Part shown: piece by piece, positions 9,809 through 18,710 of the stretch
Numbering within the stretch: the stretch's first letter is position 1
Layout: each line of letters begins with the position of its first letter
Source of the DNA: Granulicella sapmiensis
Lineage (GTDB): Bacteria; Acidobacteriota; Terriglobia; Terriglobales; Acidobacteriaceae
Assembly (NCBI GenBank): GCA_026225395.1
Contig: JAMFSR010000032.1
Coordinates: 62,001-126,000, forward strand
DNA length: 64,000 bases
Direction: 5' to 3'
Position numbers and translations under genes: made by a program
Notes under the pieces: generated by a model
Told to the model about the DNA's origin: nothing
Seen by the model: only the letters and a program-made list of their open reading frames with translations
The model's database searches: none

Positions 9809-9913
9809 TTCTTATAGAGTCGTACCATCCCATGAAGCTGCGCTTTTCTGTTGAGCTTTCAGCGTGTGAAGATGAAGAGTCTAATAGATGTCGCGAAAGA
9901 TGAGGGTTTGCGG

Positions 9914-11527
9914 ATGAACGGTTTGTGCGGGAAGGTTGCTGCGGTTGTGGCTGTGGGTGTTCTTGGCGGGTCGACGATGGTGGGGCAGAAGGTCGGGCCT
10001 AAGGATGCGATTCGGCATATCGTGGTGATCTACCAGGAGAACGTTTCGTTCGATCACTACTTTGCGACGTATCCGAAGGCGGCGAATGCGCCGGGTGAGC
10101 CTGTGTTCATGGCGCTGCCAGGGACGCCAGGGGTGGATGGACTGAGCGGCTCGTTGCTGCTCGAGAATCCGAACTATATCAATATGGCGAATGGTGCGGG
10201 GCGGGCGAATCCGTTTCGGCTGAGGCGCGACCAGGCGGCGACGGCGGACCAGGACCATGGATATCAGGCCGAGCAGATGGCGTTCGATGGTGGGAAGATG
10301 GACCTGTTTCCGAAGTCTGTTGGGCATGCGGATGGGCCGCGGGTGCCGGGGGAGAATGCGGGCGTTGCGTCGACGGCCGGGCTAACGATGGGGTACTTCG
10401 ATGGCAATACCGTGACGGCTTATTGGAACTATGCGCAGCACTATGCGATGAGCGACAGGCAGTTCGATGTGGTGTTTGGGCCGTCGACGCCGGGTGCGAT
10501 CAACTTGATTTCAGGGCAGACGAATGGAGCGGTGAACGATCAGAGTGCGGAGGGCGGGATCACTGCGGATGGCAATGGCGGATTCACGATGATCTCCGAT
10601 CCGCAGCCTTCGGGGGATGTTTGCTCGAGCACGTCGGATGCGCTGGTGCATATGACGGGGCCGAACATTGGGGAGATGCTGACGAAGGCGGGTGTGTCGT
10701 GGGGTTTCTTTCAGGGTGGGTTCGATTTGACGGTGACGAACCCGAATGGGACGACAGGCTGCCGGAGGAGTACGCTGTCGCCGTTGAAGACGGAGAAGCG
10801 GGATTATCTGCCGCACCATGAGCCGTTCCAGTACTACAAGTCGACGGCGAACCCGCTGCATGTGAGACCGAAGTCGGTAAAGACGATTGCGACGAACGCG
10901 GATGGGGCGGCGAACCATCAGTATGATGTGCATGATTTTTTCGACGCGGTGAAGGCGGGGAACTTTCCGGCGGTGAGCTATTTGAAGGCTCCGGCGTATG
11001 AGGATGGGCACTCGGGGTACTCGTCGCCGCTGGAAGAGCAGAAGTTTGTGGTGGGCGTGATCAACATGCTGGAGCAGCAGCCGGAGTGGAAGCATACGGT
11101 GGTGGTGATTGCGTATGACGACTCGGATGGATGGTATGACCATGCGATGGCGAAGACGACGAATGGGTCGACGGGCAAGGCTGACCGTTTGGATGGGCCC
11201 GGTATTTGTGGCGATGGGACGACGGCGCTGCCGGGGGTGAATCCGGCGACCGCGCATGCGCAGGGACGCTGCGGGCCGGGGCCGAGGTTGCCGTTGATTG
11301 TGATTTCGCCGTGGGCGAAGGCGAACTTTGTGGACCACACGCAGACGGACCAGACTTCGATCATGCGGCTTGTTGAGGATGTGTTTTTGGGTGGGCAGCG
11401 GGTTGGTGCGGGGTCGTTCGATGCAACGTCGGGGTCGATGATGGGGATGTTCGATTTTGGTTCGGCTAAGCCGAAGAACTTGAAGCCGGTGTTGCTTGAT
11501 CCTGAGACGGGTGTGGTGAAGAACTGA
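9914..11527 (+). CDS. Secreted phosphoesterase of the AcpA / phospholipase C superfamily
   Basis: Likely hydrolyses phosphate monoesters or phospholipids outside the cytoplasm. After an N-terminal signal-like segment (VAAVVAVGVLGG) comes HIVVIYQENVSFDHYFATYP, the PF04185 metal-site motif (ENxSFDHYF), and later VVVIAYDDSDGWYDHA and PLIVISPWAK, typical of the family's C-terminal metal ligands. The frame is open from TTG 9851 and has an ATG at 9872; I prefer the ATG at 9914 because it has a well-spaced GAGGG and gives a compact signal peptide. The stop overlaps the ribosome-binding site of the next gene. Substrate cannot be told from sequence. Confidence 0.85.
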   Translation: MNGLCGKVAAVVAVGVLGGSTMVGQKVGPKDAIRHIVVIYQENVSFDHYFATYPKAANAPGEPVFMALPGTPGVDGLSGSLLLENPNYINMANGAGRANPFRLRRDQAATADQDHGYQAEQMAFDGGKMDLFPKSVGHADGPRVPGENAGVASTAGLTMGYFDGNTVTAYWNYAQHYAMSDRQFDVVFGPSTPGAINLISGQTNGAVNDQSAEGGITADGNGGFTMISDPQPSGDVCSSTSDALVHMTGPNIGEMLTKAGVSWGFFQGGFDLTVTNPNGTTGCRRSTLSPLKTEKRDYLPHHEPFQYYKSTANPLHVRPKSVKTIATNADGAANHQYDVHDFFDAVKAGNFPAVSYLKAPAYEDGHSGYSSPLEEQKFVVGVINMLEQQPEWKHTVVVIAYDDSDGWYDHAMAKTTNGSTGKADRLDGPGICGDGTTALPGVNPATAHAQGRCGPGPRLPLIVISPWAKANFVDHTQTDQTSIMRLVEDVFLGGQRVGAGSFDATSGSMMGMFDFGSAKPKNLKPVLLDPETGVVKN

Positions 11528-11537
11528 GGGGTTGCGT

Positions 11538-13184
11538 GTGAAGGGTTTTAGCCGCAGGCGCGTGTTGCAGCAGGGTGGGCTGCTGGCTGGTGGGGTTGCG
11601 CTTGGTGGTGTGAGGACGTTGGCGCAGCAAGAAGCACATATGGGGATGCAGATGCCTGTGCCGGCGGCGGGGCAGGTGCGGCCGAAGAAGGCGAAGACGA
11701 TCGATGCGATGAAGCTGGCGTCGTTTGTGGATGCGCTGCCGCTGCCGCAGTTGATGAAGGCGGAGGGACGGCGATCTTCAGAGATGCTGGAGGCGGTGGA
11801 TGCGCCGTACTATCGCGTGCCGATTCGGATGGTGGAGCGGAAGATGCACCGCGATCTGCCTGCGTCGAAGCAGTGGAGCTATGGGGATGGGCCGGGACCG
11901 GTGTTGTTTGAGGCGAAGTGCGGCGAGGGGGTGCTGATCGACTGGGTGAATGAGTTGCCGGCGAAGCATTTTTTGCCGCTGGATTCACCGATGCATGACA
12001 TGCCGGGTTTGAAGGATGCGCCCGAGACGCGGGTGGTGACGCATGTGCATGGGGCGAGGGTGCCGAGTATCAGCGATGGGTATCCGGAGGATTGGTTTGG
12101 GCCGGGGAAGAATCGGCTGGACTATTATCCGAATCGTCAGGACCCGACGGCGCTCTGGGTGCATGACCATGCGATGGGTGTGAGCCGGTTGAATGTGTTT
12201 GCAGGGTTGATGGGGTGGTATGTGCTTCGCGATGAGCATGAGGCGGGGTTGGGCTTGCCGTCGGGGAAGTATGAGCTTCCGTTGTTGATCTACGATCGGA
12301 GCTTCGATCCGAAGGGGCAGTTGTACTATCCGAACCCTCCGGATGAAGGGGCGTGGGCGCAGGAGTATCTGGGCGATGCGATGGTGGTGAATGGCAAGGT
12401 GCGGCCGTATCACGAGGTTGAGGCGAGGAAGTATCGGCTGAGGATTGCGAATACGGCGAACTCGCGGTTCTTTTCGCTGGCGCTGTCGAATGGGATGAGC
12501 TTTCAGGTGATTGGGTCGGACCAGGGGTTGCTGGCGGCGCCGGTGGAGAGGAAGCGGCTGGTGCTGGCGCCAGCGGAGCGCACGGATATCGTGGTGGACT
12601 TTAGCCAGGCGCGTGGGGAGCGTGTGGTGCTGATGAGTGATGCGCTGGAGTTGATGCAGTTTCGTGTTGGTCGCGAGAAGGTGGTGGATGAGAGTGTGGT
12701 GCCTGCGGTGCTAAGGGAGTTACCGCGGGTGGATGAGAGTACGGCTGTGCGGCGGCGGGAGATGACGCTGAATGAGTTCGATGGCGATAACGGCGAGCCG
12801 ATGGTGATGCTGCTGAATCGCAAGCACTGGGTGGAACCTGTGACGGAGTTTGTGAAGCTGGACAGCACGGAGATATGGAGCTTCGTGAACCTGACGCAGG
12901 ATGTGCATCCGATCCATCTGCATATGGTGCGGTTTCAGGTGCTCGACCGGCAGAGCTTTTCGGTGTATGACTATCTCGCGGATAACGGGCTGCGGACGAC
13001 GGGGGATTTGTTGAAGCCGGGGGCGCATGAGATGGGGTGGAAGGATGTGGTGCAGTGTCCGCCGGAGACGGTGACGCGGATCGTGGTGCCGTTCCAGGGG
13101 TATGCGGGGAAGTATCTTTGGCACTGCCACATCCTGGAGCATGAGGCGAATGACATGATGCGGCCCTATGTGGTGGTGGCTTGA
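11538..13184 (+). CDS. Tat-exported multicopper oxidase (bilirubin oxidase / CotA / SufI-like)
   Basis: Oxidises phenols, metals or similar reductants with four coppers and reduces O2 to water; periplasmic or extracellular. FSRRRVLQQGG at the N-terminus is a twin-arginine signal. Copper motifs in order: THVHGAR (about 168-174), LWVHDHAMG (about 207), HPIHLH, and WHCHILEHEANDMM near the C-terminus, where the last Met is placed to be the type 1 axial ligand. A GTG at 11538 has GAGGGG six bases upstream, overlapping the preceding stop; the TTG at 11532 would have no spacing. Probably translationally coupled to the phosphoesterase. Confidence 0.9.
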   Translation: MKGFSRRRVLQQGGLLAGGVALGGVRTLAQQEAHMGMQMPVPAAGQVRPKKAKTIDAMKLASFVDALPLPQLMKAEGRRSSEMLEAVDAPYYRVPIRMVERKMHRDLPASKQWSYGDGPGPVLFEAKCGEGVLIDWVNELPAKHFLPLDSPMHDMPGLKDAPETRVVTHVHGARVPSISDGYPEDWFGPGKNRLDYYPNRQDPTALWVHDHAMGVSRLNVFAGLMGWYVLRDEHEAGLGLPSGKYELPLLIYDRSFDPKGQLYYPNPPDEGAWAQEYLGDAMVVNGKVRPYHEVEARKYRLRIANTANSRFFSLALSNGMSFQVIGSDQGLLAAPVERKRLVLAPAERTDIVVDFSQARGERVVLMSDALELMQFRVGREKVVDESVVPAVLRELPRVDESTAVRRREMTLNEFDGDNGEPMVMLLNRKHWVEPVTEFVKLDSTEIWSFVNLTQDVHPIHLHMVRFQVLDRQSFSVYDYLADNGLRTTGDLLKPGAHEMGWKDVVQCPPETVTRIVVPFQGYAGKYLWHCHILEHEANDMMRPYVVVA

Positions 13185-13225
13185 GGCTTGTAATGGGCGA
13201 CGATTCTCGATAGCCTCAGTTACCT

Positions 13226-13657
13226 ATGACAGAGACGATACATCCCAGCGGGTTAACGGCGGAGAAGATTGCGGAGTTGCGGGCGATCGCGGAGAAGGCG
13301 GCTGAGCAGTCGTATTCGCCTTACAGCAAGTTTCGCGTAGGGGCGGCGGTGCTGCTGGACGATGGGCAGATTTTTGCGGGGCCGAATGTGGAGAATGCTT
13401 CGTACAGGCTGACGATCTGCGCGGAGAATACGGCGATTGCGAAAGCTGTCAGCGAGGTGGGCCCGGGGATTCGTTTGAGGGCTGTGGCTGTGGCGAATCT
13501 GAATGGCGCGAACAGCATGCCTTGCGGGGCTTGCCGGCAGATTCTGTATGAGTTTGGTGGGGTGGATACGTGGGTGTTCGGGCCGGGTGAGGATGGGCCG
13601 GTGGACATCAAGCTGGGTGAGTTGTTGCCGCATGGGTTTCGCCTGGAGCGCGAGTAG
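13226..13657 (+). CDS. cdd: Cytidine deaminase
   Basis: Deaminates cytidine and deoxycytidine to uridine in pyrimidine salvage. The 143-aa protein has the homotetrameric-type zinc site: ICAENTAI (Cys65, catalytic Glu67) and MPCGACRQ (Cys100, Cys103), plus YSPYSKFRVGAA and GPNVENASY for nucleoside binding. ATG start. Confidence 0.95.
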   Translation: MTETIHPSGLTAEKIAELRAIAEKAAEQSYSPYSKFRVGAAVLLDDGQIFAGPNVENASYRLTICAENTAIAKAVSEVGPGIRLRAVAVANLNGANSMPCGACRQILYEFGGVDTWVFGPGEDGPVDIKLGELLPHGFRLERE

Positions 13658-13698
13658 CCGATTCGCGTGGGCCGTCCGTAGAGCAGCGAAGAGGGTAG

Positions 13699-15672
13699 AT
13701 GATTCGACTGGGTGTGGATACGGGTGGGACGTTTACGGACCTGGTGCGGCTGGATGCGCGAGGGCTTTCTGTTGCCAAGGTGCGGTCGACTCCGGATGAT
13801 CCGGCGCGTGCGATTTTGGCGGGCATTGCGGAGCTGATGGGTGCGGATACGGTTGGGGAAGTCGTGCATGGATCGACGGTGGCGACCAATGCGGTGCTGG
13901 AGCGGAGGGGTGCGCGCGTAGCGCTGGTGACGACCAAGGGCTTTGAGGATGTGCTGGCGATTGGGCGGCAGACGCGCAGGGAGCTTTATAACTTTATGGT
14001 GCGGGCCAATCGGCCGATGATTGAGCCGGGGCTTACGTTTGGGATGACGGAGCGGCTCGATCAGCATGGAGTGGTGCTCGAACCAGTACAGGTGGAAGAG
14101 CTCGATGCGTTGACGGAGAAGCTGCGTGCGGTGAGCGCGGAGTGTGTTGCGGTTTGTCTGCTGCACTCGTATGCGAATCCTGTTCATGAGCGGGAGGTGG
14201 AGGCGCATCTGGTGCGGGCGGGGTTTACGGTGTCGAGTTCGCATCGTGTGCTGCCGGAGTATCGCGAGTATGAGCGGTGGAGCACGACGGTGGTGAATGC
14301 TTATGTGACGCCGATGATGTCGCGTTACCTGACGGCGCTTGAGGATGGACTGCAGGGGACGAAGCTGCGTGTGATGCAGTCGAATGGGGGATCGATTTCG
14401 GCGGGTGAGGCGCGGCGGACGGCGGTGCGGACGATTCTTTCGGGGCCGGCGGCTGGGGCTGTGGGAGCGCAGGCGGTGGCGCGGGCTTCGGGGTTTGAGC
14501 GAGTGATTCTGTTCGATATGGGAGGGACGTCGACAGATGTGAGCCTGGTCGATGGGCAGCTTGGGACGACGAATGAATCTACCGTGGGAGATTTTCCAGT
14601 GAGGCTGCCGGTGCTGGATATCCATACGGTGGGTGCCGGCGGAGGGTCGATTGCTTATGTCGATCGCGGTGGTGCTTTGCGCGTGGGACCGCGGAGTGCG
14701 GGGGCTGATCCTGGGCCGGTTTGCTATGGCACGGGAGAGGAGTTGACCGTGACGGATGCGAATCTTCTGCTGGGAAGGATGGAGGCGGAACACTTTCTTG
14801 GCGGGCGTATGGCGCTGGATATGGCGCGGACGGTGGAGCGTGCGGAGGCGTTTGCGAAGAAGCTGCAGATCGGCGTGATGCGGCTGGCTGAAGGGATTGT
14901 GCAGGTGGCGAATGCCAACATGGAGCGGGCGATTCGGGCAGTTTCCGTGCAGCGGGGGCATGATCCGCGAAGGTTTGCGCTGCTTGCGTTTGGCGGTGCA
15001 GGGGGAATGCATGCGTGTGAGATTGCGGACACGCTGGAGATTGGGACGGTGCTGGTGCCGGAGCATGCGGGGGTTCTTTCGGCGCTGGGCATGCTGCTGG
15101 CCGATGTGCGGAAAGACTATACGCAGACGATCCTGAAGGCTTCGGATGGGTTGTCGTTTGAAGTGCTTGAGGGGTATATGGCGCCGCTTGTTGCGAGAGC
15201 GGAAGCGGATATCAGTGCTGAAGGGTTTGAAGCTAAGGACGTGGTGATCGAGTGCTTGCTCGAGATGCGGTACAGAGGACAGGCGTATGAGATACAGGTT
15301 CCGCTTACGCCGACGTATGTGGATGACTTTCATAGGGAGCATCAGCGGCTTTATGGACACTCGAACTTATCGCGGGTTACGGAAGTGGTAAACGTGCGGG
15401 TGAATGCGGCGGGTATTACGAGGAAGTATGAGTTTCCGCTGGCGGAGGCTGTAAGCCGTTCGCTGCCTGAGCCGGTGAGTGCGCGTGAGGCTTGGTTTGG
15501 AGATCGATTCTGGGAGACGGCTGTGTTTCATCGTGAGCAGTTGATGCCGGGGATGGAAGGGATTGGGCCGGCGATTGTCAGTGGAGGTGAAGCTACTGTG
15601 GTGGTGCCGCCGAACTTCCGGTTCAGGATTGATGGGGTTGGGACGTTGGTGGCTTCGAGGATTGAGCGTTAA
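13699..15672 (+). CDS. hyuA: HyuA-type hydantoinase / 5-oxoprolinase alpha subunit
   Basis: ATP-dependent ring opening of N-methylhydantoin, hydantoin or 5-oxoproline together with the B subunit 180 bp downstream. The 657-aa length fits. GVDTGGTFTDLV (residues 4-15) and LFDMGGTSTDVSLV (about 270-284) are the two phosphate-binding motifs of the HyuA N- and middle domains; RGHDPRRFALLAFGGAGG marks the C-terminal part. The acetone carboxylase family shares this fold, so the exact substrate is open. Confidence 0.9.
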   Translation: MIRLGVDTGGTFTDLVRLDARGLSVAKVRSTPDDPARAILAGIAELMGADTVGEVVHGSTVATNAVLERRGARVALVTTKGFEDVLAIGRQTRRELYNFMVRANRPMIEPGLTFGMTERLDQHGVVLEPVQVEELDALTEKLRAVSAECVAVCLLHSYANPVHEREVEAHLVRAGFTVSSSHRVLPEYREYERWSTTVVNAYVTPMMSRYLTALEDGLQGTKLRVMQSNGGSISAGEARRTAVRTILSGPAAGAVGAQAVARASGFERVILFDMGGTSTDVSLVDGQLGTTNESTVGDFPVRLPVLDIHTVGAGGGSIAYVDRGGALRVGPRSAGADPGPVCYGTGEELTVTDANLLLGRMEAEHFLGGRMALDMARTVERAEAFAKKLQIGVMRLAEGIVQVANANMERAIRAVSVQRGHDPRRFALLAFGGAGGMHACEIADTLEIGTVLVPEHAGVLSALGMLLADVRKDYTQTILKASDGLSFEVLEGYMAPLVARAEADISAEGFEAKDVVIECLLEMRYRGQAYEIQVPLTPTYVDDFHREHQRLYGHSNLSRVTEVVNVRVNAAGITRKYEFPLAEAVSRSLPEPVSAREAWFGDRFWETAVFHREQLMPGMEGIGPAIVSGGEATVVVPPNFRFRIDGVGTLVASRIER

Positions 15673-15689
15673 GGAAGCTCCGGAGGGTG

Positions 15690-15775
15690 ACCCAGGCGTC
15701 CGTCCCCCTCAGGGGCTAAAGCCCCGGTGGTTGCAGGCGATTTATGGCACGGCTGAAGCCGTGCCCCTTCAAGGC
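15690..15775 (+). repeat. Composite palindromic intergenic element between hyuA and hyuB
   Basis: Contains two perfect palindromes: GGGGCTAAAGCCCC (15712-15725) and GGCACGGCTGAAGCCGTGCC (15746-15765), preceded by CCCCCTCA and followed by CCTTCAAGG. I recognise this layout from intergenic regions of Terriglobia genomes, but could not search for copies. It splits two genes whose products normally form one enzyme. Confidence 0.6.
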
Positions 15776-15852
15776 AAGGCTTGTGCCGAACTTCCCTCAA
15801 TGAAACCTCTGCTATGTCGGTGTGCTGAGTGATATCAATAGAGGCAGATTCC

Positions 15853-17439
15853 ATGATGGCTGCCCTTGCTGATCCGATCGAATTCGAGATTTTCAAGAAC
15901 CTGTTTCTTTCGATTGCGGAGGAGATGGGGATCACGCTGTGCAGGACGGGTTTTTCGCCCAACATCAAGGAGCGGCTGGACTACTCGTGCGCGATTTATG
16001 ACGAGCGTGGGGAAGCGATTGCGCAGGGCGACCATATGCCGGTGCATCTGGGAGCGATGCCGCTTTCGGTGCAGGCTGCGATCGAGCATGTGGCGATGGA
16101 GCCGGGCGATGTTGTGATCCTCAACGATCCGTTTCGCGGAGGGACGCATCTGCCGGACATCACGCTGGTGCAGCCAATTTTTGTGGGGGATGAGAGTGCG
16201 CCATCGTTCTATGTGGCGAACCGCGCACATCACTCGGATGTTGGTGGGATGAGTCCGGGGTCGATGCCGCTGGCGCAGGAGGTGTTTCAGGAAGGGCTGA
16301 TTCTTCCGCCGATCAAGCTGGTTCGACGTGGAGAGACGTGCCAGGACATTATGGCGCTGATCCTGGCGAATGTGCGTACGCCGATTGAGCGTGAGGGTGA
16401 TTTGAGTGCGCAGATTGCGGCGAACCGCGTGGGCGAAGCGCGGCTGCGGGCGGTGGTGGCGCGATATGGGCTGGAGCGGGTTCGGCACTACGCGCGTGCG
16501 GTGCAGGATTATGCGGAACGGATCATGCGTGACACGATCTCGCGGATTCCTGATGGCGCATACAGCTTTGACGATGTGATGGATGATGATGGGTTTAGCC
16601 GCGAGCGTATTGGGATTCGTGCGATGGTGCGGATTGCAGGCGATACGGCGGAGGTGGACTTTGCGGGCACGGAGTTGCAGACGGATGGCGGTGTGAATGC
16701 GAACTTTGCCATTACGCTGGCGGCTTCGATCTATTGCTTTCGCTGTCTTGTGCAGGAAGATGTTTTGTATAACTCGGGGATTTCAAGGGCGGTGCGGGTG
16801 CTCGCTCCGCTGGGAACGATTGTGAATGCGCGGCATCCTGCGGCGGTGGCGGGCGGCAATGTGGAGACGTCGCAGCGGATCACGGATGTGGTGCTGGGAG
16901 CGCTGGCGAAGGCGCTGCCGGAGGTGATTCCCGCGGCCAGCCAGGGAACGATGAACAATGTGACGCTGGGTGGTGTGAGGGCCGATGGCTCGGCGTTTGC
17001 TTACTACGAGACGATGGGTGGAGGCATGGGTGGGCGCAACGGGCTGGCCGGTTTGAGCGGCTTGCATACGCATATGAGCAATACGCGCAACACGCCGATC
17101 GAGGCGATTGAGCACTATCTGCCGTTAAGGATACGAAGCTATGCGTTGCGGGAGGGAAGCGGCGGTGCAGGAGAGTATCCGGGTGGAGAGGGGATGCGGC
17201 GCGAGTATGAGATGTTGACCGATACGTCCGTTACGCTGTTGAGCGAGCGGAGGACGGGCCATCCTTATGGGGTGCAGGGTGGAGGGGCCGGTGGATGTGG
17301 GGTGAATACGGTGCTGCGTGTGGACGGCAGTGTTGAAGCTGTGTCGGCGAAGGCGCGGCTGCAGTTGCGTAGGGGCGACCGGCTGCGGATTGAATCGCCC
17401 GGTGGTGGCGGGTATGGAGCGGGCAGGACTGAGGGGTAG
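15853..17439 (+). CDS. hyuB: HyuB-type hydantoinase / 5-oxoprolinase beta subunit
   Basis: Partner of HyuA. The 528-aa protein begins MMAALADPIEFEIFKNLFLSIAEEMG and has NDPFRGGTHLPDITLVQPIF, ANRAHHSDVGG, EAIEHYLPLRI and the C-terminal SPGGGGYG, all family hallmarks. AGAGGCAG eight bases ahead supports the ATG at 15853 over the upstream in-frame GTG at 15829. Its TAG stop overlaps the GTG start of the MFS gene (TAGTG), so substrate uptake and ring opening appear linked. Confidence 0.9.
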   Translation: MMAALADPIEFEIFKNLFLSIAEEMGITLCRTGFSPNIKERLDYSCAIYDERGEAIAQGDHMPVHLGAMPLSVQAAIEHVAMEPGDVVILNDPFRGGTHLPDITLVQPIFVGDESAPSFYVANRAHHSDVGGMSPGSMPLAQEVFQEGLILPPIKLVRRGETCQDIMALILANVRTPIEREGDLSAQIAANRVGEARLRAVVARYGLERVRHYARAVQDYAERIMRDTISRIPDGAYSFDDVMDDDGFSRERIGIRAMVRIAGDTAEVDFAGTELQTDGGVNANFAITLAASIYCFRCLVQEDVLYNSGISRAVRVLAPLGTIVNARHPAAVAGGNVETSQRITDVVLGALAKALPEVIPAASQGTMNNVTLGGVRADGSAFAYYETMGGGMGGRNGLAGLSGLHTHMSNTRNTPIEAIEHYLPLRIRSYALREGSGGAGEYPGGEGMRREYEMLTDTSVTLLSERRTGHPYGVQGGGAGGCGVNTVLRVDGSVEAVSAKARLQLRRGDRLRIESPGGGGYGAGRTEG

Positions 17440-18710
17440 TGCGAAGGAAGAGGTCTGAGTTGGCGGAGGCTGTGCTGGAAGATCGGTTTGCATGGTGGCG
17501 TGAGTCGACGACGGCTGGACGGAAGGCGCTTGCGGCTGCGTCGTGCGGCTGGATGCTGGACTCGTTCGATGTGATGCTCTATGCGCTGGTGGTTGCTTCA
17601 CTGGTCGTGGACCTTGGGCTTTCGAAGCAGACGGCGGGTGTGCTTGGGTCGATTACATTGCTGTCGGCCGCGGTTGGAGGCTTGTTCTTTGGAGCCATTG
17701 CAGACCGCTATGGGCGCACCCGGGCATTGATCTGGAGCATGCTGATCTATGCCGTTTTCACGGCTGCCTGTGGGTTTGCGCAGAACCTTGTGGAGCTGGC
17801 GGTCTTCCGGATATTGCTGGGCTTTGGCATGGGTGGCGAGTGGGCCAGTGGAGCGGCGTTGGTGGCGGAGACGTGGAGCGATCGGCATCGCGGCAAGGCG
17901 TTGGGGATCATGCAGAGCTCGTGGGCGATTGGCTATGCGCTGGCGGCGCTTGTGGCGGGGATTGTGCTGCCGTGGAAGGGGTGGCGTGCTGTCTTCTTTG
18001 TGGGGATTATTCCGGCGTTCTTCACGCTGGCGATTCGGCGTGGAGTGGAAGAGCCGGAGGTGTGGAAGCGTGCGGCCGCTTTACCGTTTACGGGTGCGAA
18101 GAATGGGTTTCGCCGCATTCTGCAGCGCGATCTAAGGGCGAAGACGATTGCGGTTACGTGCATGAACGCCTGCACGCTGTTTGCCTGGTGGGGGTTCAAC
18201 ATCTGGGTGCCGGCTTATCTTTCGCTGCCGCGGAGCCGAGGTGGTGTGGGGCTTTCCGTGCATGCGATGTCGGCTACGGTGATCCTGATGCAGGTGGGGA
18301 TGTGGTTCGGGTATGTGAGTTTCGGTTTTTTGAGCGACAGGTTTGGGCGGAAGCGTTGCTATATTGCGTATCTGGTTCTGGCGGCGTTGCTGATCTTTGG
18401 TTATGGCCGCATTCATACGCCGTGGGCGCTGGTGGTTTTGGGGCCTCTGCTGGCGTTCTTTGGGACGGGGTATTTTTCAGGCTTTGCGACGGTGACGGCT
18501 GAACTCTATGAGACGCGCATTCGGGCGACGGCGCAGGGCTTTACCTATAACGTAGGACGGGTGGCGAGCGCGGCGGCGCCGTTTACGGTGGGGAGCATGG
18601 CGCAGAAGCATGGTTTTGGCGTGGCATTTGCGGCTTCGGGAGTGGCTTTTCTGCTGGCTACCCTTTGCTGGGTGTGGATTCCGGAGACGAAGGGAACGAC
18701 GATCTCGTGA
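17439..18710 (+). CDS. MFS transporter, probably importing the HyuAB substrate
   Basis: A 423-aa integral membrane protein with about 12 hydrophobic segments. GWMLDSFDVMLYALVV opens TM1, GAIADRYGRTRALIW is the MFS motif between TM2 and TM3, and SDRFGRKRCYIAY is the matching motif in the second half. Its TM1 Asp pattern resembles the aromatic acid:H+ symporter group. The GTG start overlaps the hyuB stop. A role in importing hydantoins or oxoproline is inferred only from that coupling. Confidence 0.85.
   Translation: MRRKRSELAEAVLEDRFAWWRESTTAGRKALAAASCGWMLDSFDVMLYALVVASLVVDLGLSKQTAGVLGSITLLSAAVGGLFFGAIADRYGRTRALIWSMLIYAVFTAACGFAQNLVELAVFRILLGFGMGGEWASGAALVAETWSDRHRGKALGIMQSSWAIGYALAALVAGIVLPWKGWRAVFFVGIIPAFFTLAIRRGVEEPEVWKRAAALPFTGAKNGFRRILQRDLRAKTIAVTCMNACTLFAWWGFNIWVPAYLSLPRSRGGVGLSVHAMSATVILMQVGMWFGYVSFGFLSDRFGRKRCYIAYLVLAALLIFGYGRIHTPWALVVLGPLLAFFGTGYFSGFATVTAELYETRIRATAQGFTYNVGRVASAAAPFTVGSMAQKHGFGVAFAASGVAFLLATLCWVWIPETKGTTIS

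Noticed and set aside
13321..15360. 679-codon minus-strand frame opposite cdd and hyuA
   Set aside because: Antisense to two confidently identified genes; Arg/His/Pro-rich with no motif or ribosome site.
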